From: GWE2-40-63 sp050251815
GTDB lineage: Bacteria; Bacteroidota; Bacteroidia; Bacteroidales; SZUA-534
NCBI GenBank assembly: GCA_050251815.1
Contig: JBFWMB010000003.1
Location: forward strand, 1 to 64,000
Reading direction: 5' to 3'
DNA: 64,000 bases
Position numbers and translations under genes: made by a program. Positions 60,241 to 64,000 of the stretch are shown one piece after another (position 1 is the stretch's first letter; each line of letters opens with the position of its first letter). The notes under the pieces are model-generated. The model was not told the DNA's origin. It did no database searches and saw only the letters and a list, made by a program, of their open reading frames with translations.

Positions 60241-61188
60241 TTATTTAATGCTTGTTTTTAAATAATCGGTAAGTTCTTCAAAATTCTTATCGCTAAGGGT
60301 CAATTGTTGCATAATGTTGCTTATATCGTCTCGGTTTATTTTTGTAAAGTCTTTTTCCAGTGGAGTTATCAGGGTTCCCCCAAAATCGACCGAAGCCGGA
60401 CTTAAAAGGATATTTTTTTCGCCTTCTTCAAAATATTGCCAGGGACGGTGTTTTTCGCGGGGGAAAATAATTACACGCCAGCCCAGATTGTACCAACTTA
60501 GAATATTCAGCATAGGTTCTTGGTGCTGAACTAATTGACTGGTATACTCATAACAAGGTTTAAACGCTTTTATCAGAATTTCTTTATCATTTGCTTCCAG
60601 TACAATCATCTTTCGAATACCATCGTTAATGGCAATAACCGAAAGAGCTGTATTGTTGATGAGGGTAGTTCCATACTTTGATTTCAGTACATCAAATTCC
60701 TTCTCAATGGGCAAAAAACCGGTGTTTCCGGCTTGAAAATGCAAATGATCCGGAGCCGATGCTCCGCAGTTGGGAGCGTTGTAAAACACCACCAAATCGG
60801 GGAGCGCTTTGCTCAGAGCTAACATATCGGCAAACGAATGCTTTATTTCCTGCGGGATATGTTCGTTGTGGGCTATGGTATAGTGCTCTGGAAAAATAGG
60901 AAAGGGATTGCAAAGTATTTCATAGGTACTTTCAAATGCTACGCTGTGCTGTTCATTGGGGCGGTTTGCGGCACATAAAAAACATTTTCGTGCTTCAATC
61001 GATGCCTTATCTACTTTTGCTGCCGACGAGGTAATCCGTTTTGGATTGTACTGTACATTTACCTGAAAACCATCGTAGGCAAAAGTTTTCAGCCGAACAT
61101 TTTTTAAACCTTCGGCATTGTTTGCCAGTAGCGGCCAATTGGTTTTTTGCTCCAGAAATAAATTAGTTGTTTTGCTTTGGTAGTTCAT
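60241..61188 (-). CDS. DUF4922 HIT-like nucleotidyltransferase
   Basis: A 315-residue protein of the HIT/GalT-like fold. Visible features are a CxxC pair (Cys69 and Cys72), ILCNPFPIFPEHYTIAHNEH (about 91-110) and the nucleotide-binding APDHLHFQAG (146-154) with histidines 148 and 150. This is like ADP-sulfurylase-type ATP adenylyltransferases and GDP-L-galactose phosphorylases. It is annotated as DUF4922 in Bacteroidota. It may exchange phosphate and nucleoside diphosphate on a sugar. It lies 5 bp ahead of the GNAT gene in the cluster. Confidence 0.75.
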   Translation of the reverse strand: MNYQSKTTNLFLEQKTNWPLLANNAEGLKNVRLKTFAYDGFQVNVQYNPKRITSSAAKVDKASIEARKCFLCAANRPNEQHSVAFESTYEILCNPFPIFPEHYTIAHNEHIPQEIKHSFADMLALSKALPDLVVFYNAPNCGASAPDHLHFQAGNTGFLPIEKEFDVLKSKYGTTLINNTALSVIAINDGIRKMIVLEANDKEILIKAFKPCYEYTSQLVQHQEPMLNILSWYNLGWRVIIFPREKHRPWQYFEEGEKNILLSPASVDFGGTLITPLEKDFTKINRDDISNIMQQLTLSDKNFEELTDYLKTSIK

Positions 61189-61239
61189 TGATTGATGTAA
61201 TGATAAATACAGGTTTCACAATTAATTCTTCCATTGGTT

Positions 61240-62706
61240 TTATTTGTTACTCTTATTGAGTTTTATGCGCGCTTTAAGCTCCACGGTGCGTAGTTTGTCT
61301 TTGTAATAATTGTGTTTGTTCATGGCTTCGATGCTGAGCGAAGCATCGGAATTATCTTCCCATCGGCGGCACAGGTAAAGCGAATTGTAAAGACGACCAA
61401 TCTGATAGTGCCGGCTGATGGCCAGTCCCAAGCCATAATCTTCGCCATAACTGGTATTGGGTATTTTAATGCTTCGAAAAACTGGTGTGTAAAAAGCCCG
61501 TGGAGCACCCAGACCATTAATACGCAGGGCATTGTTTCGTCCGTTATCGGGAGTCCATTCTTTGTGGTCAATTAATCCCGGAGGAATTTCTTCCAACTTA
61601 AAGTTGGTCATCTGATATGAGCCAATTACCATGGCACATTTTTCTTTGTAAAACGTATCCACAATTTGCTGCAATGTGCTTTCGTCTTTGTACAGATCGT
61701 CGCTGTCGAGCTGAATGGCAAATTTTCCGCACAGTTCGTGATGAACAGCCAGGTTCCAGCAGCCACCAATTCCCAAATCGGTGCGCTCAGGAATAATATG
61801 AATCAGGTTAAGGTATTTTGCTGCATACGACTGAATTATTTCAGTAGTTCGATCGCTTGAATGATTATCGACAATAATTAGGTTGAAGTCGAAGCTTGCT
61901 TTTTGCTTCATTACTGAATCAATGGCGTCAGCGATGGTTTTTTCACGGTTACGAACCGGAATAATAACCGAAGCTTCCACCGGGAAATTACCTTCGTTAA
62001 AGTTTACAGTTTTAAATTCAGGTTTTAAATACCCGCCAATGGCTTTAAGATGAGTAGTAACGGCTTGTTCCATTTCAATCTGTACCTCCCGGTTTTTGGG
62101 ATCAACATAATCGAATATTTTTTTACCCGAAGCACGGGTATCCCATTCAATTTGTGAATAAAGAGGTTCCGGAATATGAAACAATTCCTGATTTCGGCTA
62201 ATGGCCAGACGAAGCTGATACAAGCCTGCAAAATCATAGGTTTCCGTGAAACTGTTAACAACCGTTTTAAATACCTTACTTTCAATAAACCAAAGCGGAC
62301 CAAAGTTAAAATCGTCGCGCAAGCTGCCTTCCTGGTAATCAATTACCGGATGATTGCTTTGTTTACCATCGGCAACCTGCAGGTAATCAGAGTATACCAT
62401 TCCGGCGCTGGTATCATCAGCCATGCTGATAAAGCGTTCCAGGGAAAACTGACCCAGTTTTATTTCAGTTTCTTTAGTTATTAAAAGCACGTAATCGGTA
62501 TCAACAACAGCGGCAGCTTTTTTTAAGGTAGTTGTTTTAAAAAAGCTTTCAGTTTCCATCACTTTTGCTTTGTTCCACTGGGTTTTTAAATCAGAATTGC
62601 CTAATAAGTAAACGGTTTTTATGTGTTGGTTTTGTTCCAGTTCCTGTAGCATGTATTCCCAGATAGCGGGAGTTTGGTAAGGGATAAAACAAGTTATGGT
62701 TTTCAT
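61240..62706 (-). CDS. Family 2 glycosyltransferase
   Basis: A 488-residue glycosyltransferase. The GT-A domain starts at about residue 245: ASVIIPVRNREKTIADAIDS, FNLIIVDNHSSDRTTEII and the metal-binding QLDSDDLYKDES (about 335). The N-terminal ~240 residues are a second, divergent GT-A-like domain (VYLLGNSDLKTQWNK, YVLLITKETEIKLGQFSLER). No membrane segment is seen, so the protein is cytoplasmic. The sugar donor is unknown. It is co-directional with the DUF4922 gene and the amidase-like fragment, and may modify wall or surface glycans. Confidence 0.8.
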   Translation of the reverse strand: MKTITCFIPYQTPAIWEYMLQELEQNQHIKTVYLLGNSDLKTQWNKAKVMETESFFKTTTLKKAAAVVDTDYVLLITKETEIKLGQFSLERFISMADDTSAGMVYSDYLQVADGKQSNHPVIDYQEGSLRDDFNFGPLWFIESKVFKTVVNSFTETYDFAGLYQLRLAISRNQELFHIPEPLYSQIEWDTRASGKKIFDYVDPKNREVQIEMEQAVTTHLKAIGGYLKPEFKTVNFNEGNFPVEASVIIPVRNREKTIADAIDSVMKQKASFDFNLIIVDNHSSDRTTEIIQSYAAKYLNLIHIIPERTDLGIGGCWNLAVHHELCGKFAIQLDSDDLYKDESTLQQIVDTFYKEKCAMVIGSYQMTNFKLEEIPPGLIDHKEWTPDNGRNNALRINGLGAPRAFYTPVFRSIKIPNTSYGEDYGLGLAISRHYQIGRLYNSLYLCRRWEDNSDASLSIEAMNKHNYYKDKLRTVELKARIKLNKSNK

Positions 62707-62712
62707 AAATAG

Positions 62713-64000
62713 TTAGTTTTCAGGTTTATTGTTAATTGTTTCTTTGGTAAAAATGTCAATAATTAATTTCATAAAAGCATCTCTTTCGTTTTGCCACAGA
62801 ATGGTTTCAAACGGAAAGCCAAAGGCAGCTACCATGTAGTTTTCCGAGTATAGAACTCCTGCGCTCATGTTGTTTTCAGCATAACGCAGTATAGTTTTCG
62901 AGGAGCTATCGTAAGGTTCAATAGCATCGGGCGATTCCACTTTATAAATCGACGGATGGTAGGCGGTATTAAATTGTAAGGCTCTTAGTTGTGAGGAAAA
63001 CAAGGTATCGGTAAAATAAGTTTTTCCTAAGCGTGATGCATGATTGGTTCTCCATTTGTATTTTAGGATTGCTCCAACCAAAGAATCCTGTTGGTTGAGT
63101 TTTACATCGCTTCCAATATGTGCTCCAGTGATTAGTAAATTACCTCCCTGATTCAGATAGCTTTGTAAATTACTAAGCAATTTATCAGAGAAAATAGTGA
63201 AATGAGCAACAGAGTCGTTTTTGGGCAGGTAATGTGTTTTTTCCTCGCCGGCTAAAAAATTGATCATGAAATAGTTTTCCGGTTTAACTGCTGATTGGGT
63301 AAAGGCTTCATCGCTTGTCGAAACAAAACTGCACCCTGCGTTAAGAATCGATTGGCCATGAACAAAACTATAGTCGAAGGTATTTCCGGGAATAATTTTA
63401 TCTTCCATCTCAGCTCCCGAGGCACCAAACCCTGGGGAATCATCGTCGAGCCAGGGAGAATTCCGCTCATAATCGTATTGTGAACCGGTATAGTGGATGG
63501 TCGATTGGTAGCCAATCCCTTCGTCAATTCGGTTCATGAATCCAGCCATCCGTGGCTCATCCAGAGCAGCGGGACCGGCAATGCGGTCAAATGCATTCAC
63601 AATAAGAACAGTTCCGGGTGCATTTTCAGCCAAAGCGACCGAGAGAATTTCCGATGGAAAGCTTTCACCGCCTTTATTAACAGCCGTTACTTTAAATGAA
63701 TAAATAGTTTCAGGCTCTGGATTCGAAATCAATAAGAAAGGTTTTTCGGTCCATTGTCCATTATCGAAACCCTGTCCGTTTTTTCGGGTATAAACCAGGT
63801 AGCCTTCTGCTTCAGCAGTGGGTTCCAGCGGATCGCTAACGGGTTTCCAACTCAGTTCGAGTTGCTTGTTGTTTTTTATTTGTAGGTTAAAATGGGAAAC
63901 CGGTAAGGGTTGAATTACATAGGGAAGGTGGTATTGAACCGATAAAAACCGGTGAATTCCTTTATAAATAGCCCGCGAAACGTCGAAACGGAACATGGGT
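62713..64000 (-). CDS. C-terminal part of a probable cell-wall amidase/FnIII protein (5' end cut by window)
   Basis: The frame continues past the right edge (the codon before the ATG at 63996 is proline), so this is the C-terminal ~430 residues of a longer protein. The visible start, RFDVSRAIYKGIHRFLS, is the stretch that typically follows a zinc amidase domain in Bacteroidota N-acetylmuramoyl-L-alanine amidases. Next comes a fibronectin type III domain (NNKQLELSWKPVSDP, YSFKVTAVNKGGES, about 38-125), then a ~300-residue domain with VLIVNAFDRIAGP and GGNLLITGAHIGSD. It would be exported and act on the cell wall, by inference from these features and the cluster. Confidence 0.65.
   Translation of the reverse strand, partial: PMFRFDVSRAIYKGIHRFLSVQYHLPYVIQPLPVSHFNLQIKNNKQLELSWKPVSDPLEPTAEAEGYLVYTRKNGQGFDNGQWTEKPFLLISNPEPETIYSFKVTAVNKGGESFPSEILSVALAENAPGTVLIVNAFDRIAGPAALDEPRMAGFMNRIDEGIGYQSTIHYTGSQYDYERNSPWLDDDSPGFGASGAEMEDKIIPGNTFDYSFVHGQSILNAGCSFVSTSDEAFTQSAVKPENYFMINFLAGEEKTHYLPKNDSVAHFTIFSDKLLSNLQSYLNQGGNLLITGAHIGSDVKLNQQDSLVGAILKYKWRTNHASRLGKTYFTDTLFSSQLRALQFNTAYHPSIYKVESPDAIEPYDSSSKTILRYAENNMSAGVLYSENYMVAAFGFPFETILWQNERDAFMKLIIDIFTKETINNKPEN

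Overview
The window looks like a chromosomal segment of a member of the Bacteroidota, most likely a marine or sediment Marinilabiliales/Prolixibacteraceae-type bacterium. The evidence is a type IX secretion C-terminal sorting domain, DUF3078, DUF6588 and DUF819 proteins, a NamZ (DUF1343) muramidase, TAnnTTTG-type -7 promoter elements and weak Shine-Dalgarno sites. A HydF [FeFe]-hydrogenase maturase together with an A2-type caa3 oxidase suggests a facultative lifestyle. The taxonomic call is inference from gene content only.

Layout. (1) 1-11.2 kb is an AT-rich accessory region. It holds the 5' part of an Nmad3-type gene behind a PD-(D/E)XK-like nuclease gene, then a 3.4-kb non-coding modular repeat array (about 1155-4560). 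Next come a split primase/helicase pair of the VirE type, an excisionase-like HTH gene and a 546-residue orphan. It ends with a tripartite hipB-hipS-hipT toxin-antitoxin cassette lying between two copies of an ~84-bp direct repeat. (2) A tRNA-Ser(CGA) at 11.45 kb marks the change to ordinary chromosome. (3) 11.7-20.8 kb is housekeeping: a GNAT-nitrilase fusion, small exported proteins, a flavin reductase, rlmN, a thioesterase, hydF and aat. (4) 21.1-30.0 kb is a ten-gene respiratory operon: Tat-exported Fe-S protein, NrfD-like quinol protein, cytochrome c, DoxX-like protein, SCO protein, cytochrome oxidase subunits I-III-IV-II and heme O synthase. It plausibly forms a quinol-to-oxygen chain in which an Alternative Complex III-like mini-module feeds a caa3 oxidase. 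(5) 30.2-37.9 kb holds an outer-membrane protein, a TatD-like hydrolase, tcdA, a D-lactate-dehydrogenase-like flavoprotein/Fe-S fusion, namZ and a DUF6483-like gene. (6) 37.9-46 kb is a LytTR regulator/LytS-type kinase pair, with a duplicated fragment of the regulator's 3' end, next to a MFP-RND-TolC efflux operon. (7) 46-53 kb has a DUF3078 protein, an acyl-CoA synthetase, a DUF819 transporter and a phosphodiester glycosidase with a T9SS tail. (8) 53.1-64 kb is a leftward cluster of NagB-PIG-L fusion, AmpG-like transporter with a large insert, SpoIID/LytB protein, SGNH hydrolase, double-GNAT protein, DUF4922 nucleotidyltransferase-like protein, GT2 glycosyltransferase and the C-terminal part of a probable cell-wall amidase. 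This resembles a peptidoglycan/amino-sugar salvage locus and may work with NamZ.

The strongest candidate for something undescribed is the modular array at 1155-4560. Seventeen copies of a short hub (core CGTTGGCCGNTCCTTG, usually preceded by the palindrome AACGATCGTT) join three recurring non-coding module types in a shuffled order that follows a grammar. Second choices are a respiratory Fe-S subunit that has lost one cysteine from each of the two paired cluster motifs, and the repeat-flanked HipBST cassette. All calls come from reading the sequence; no database search was run.
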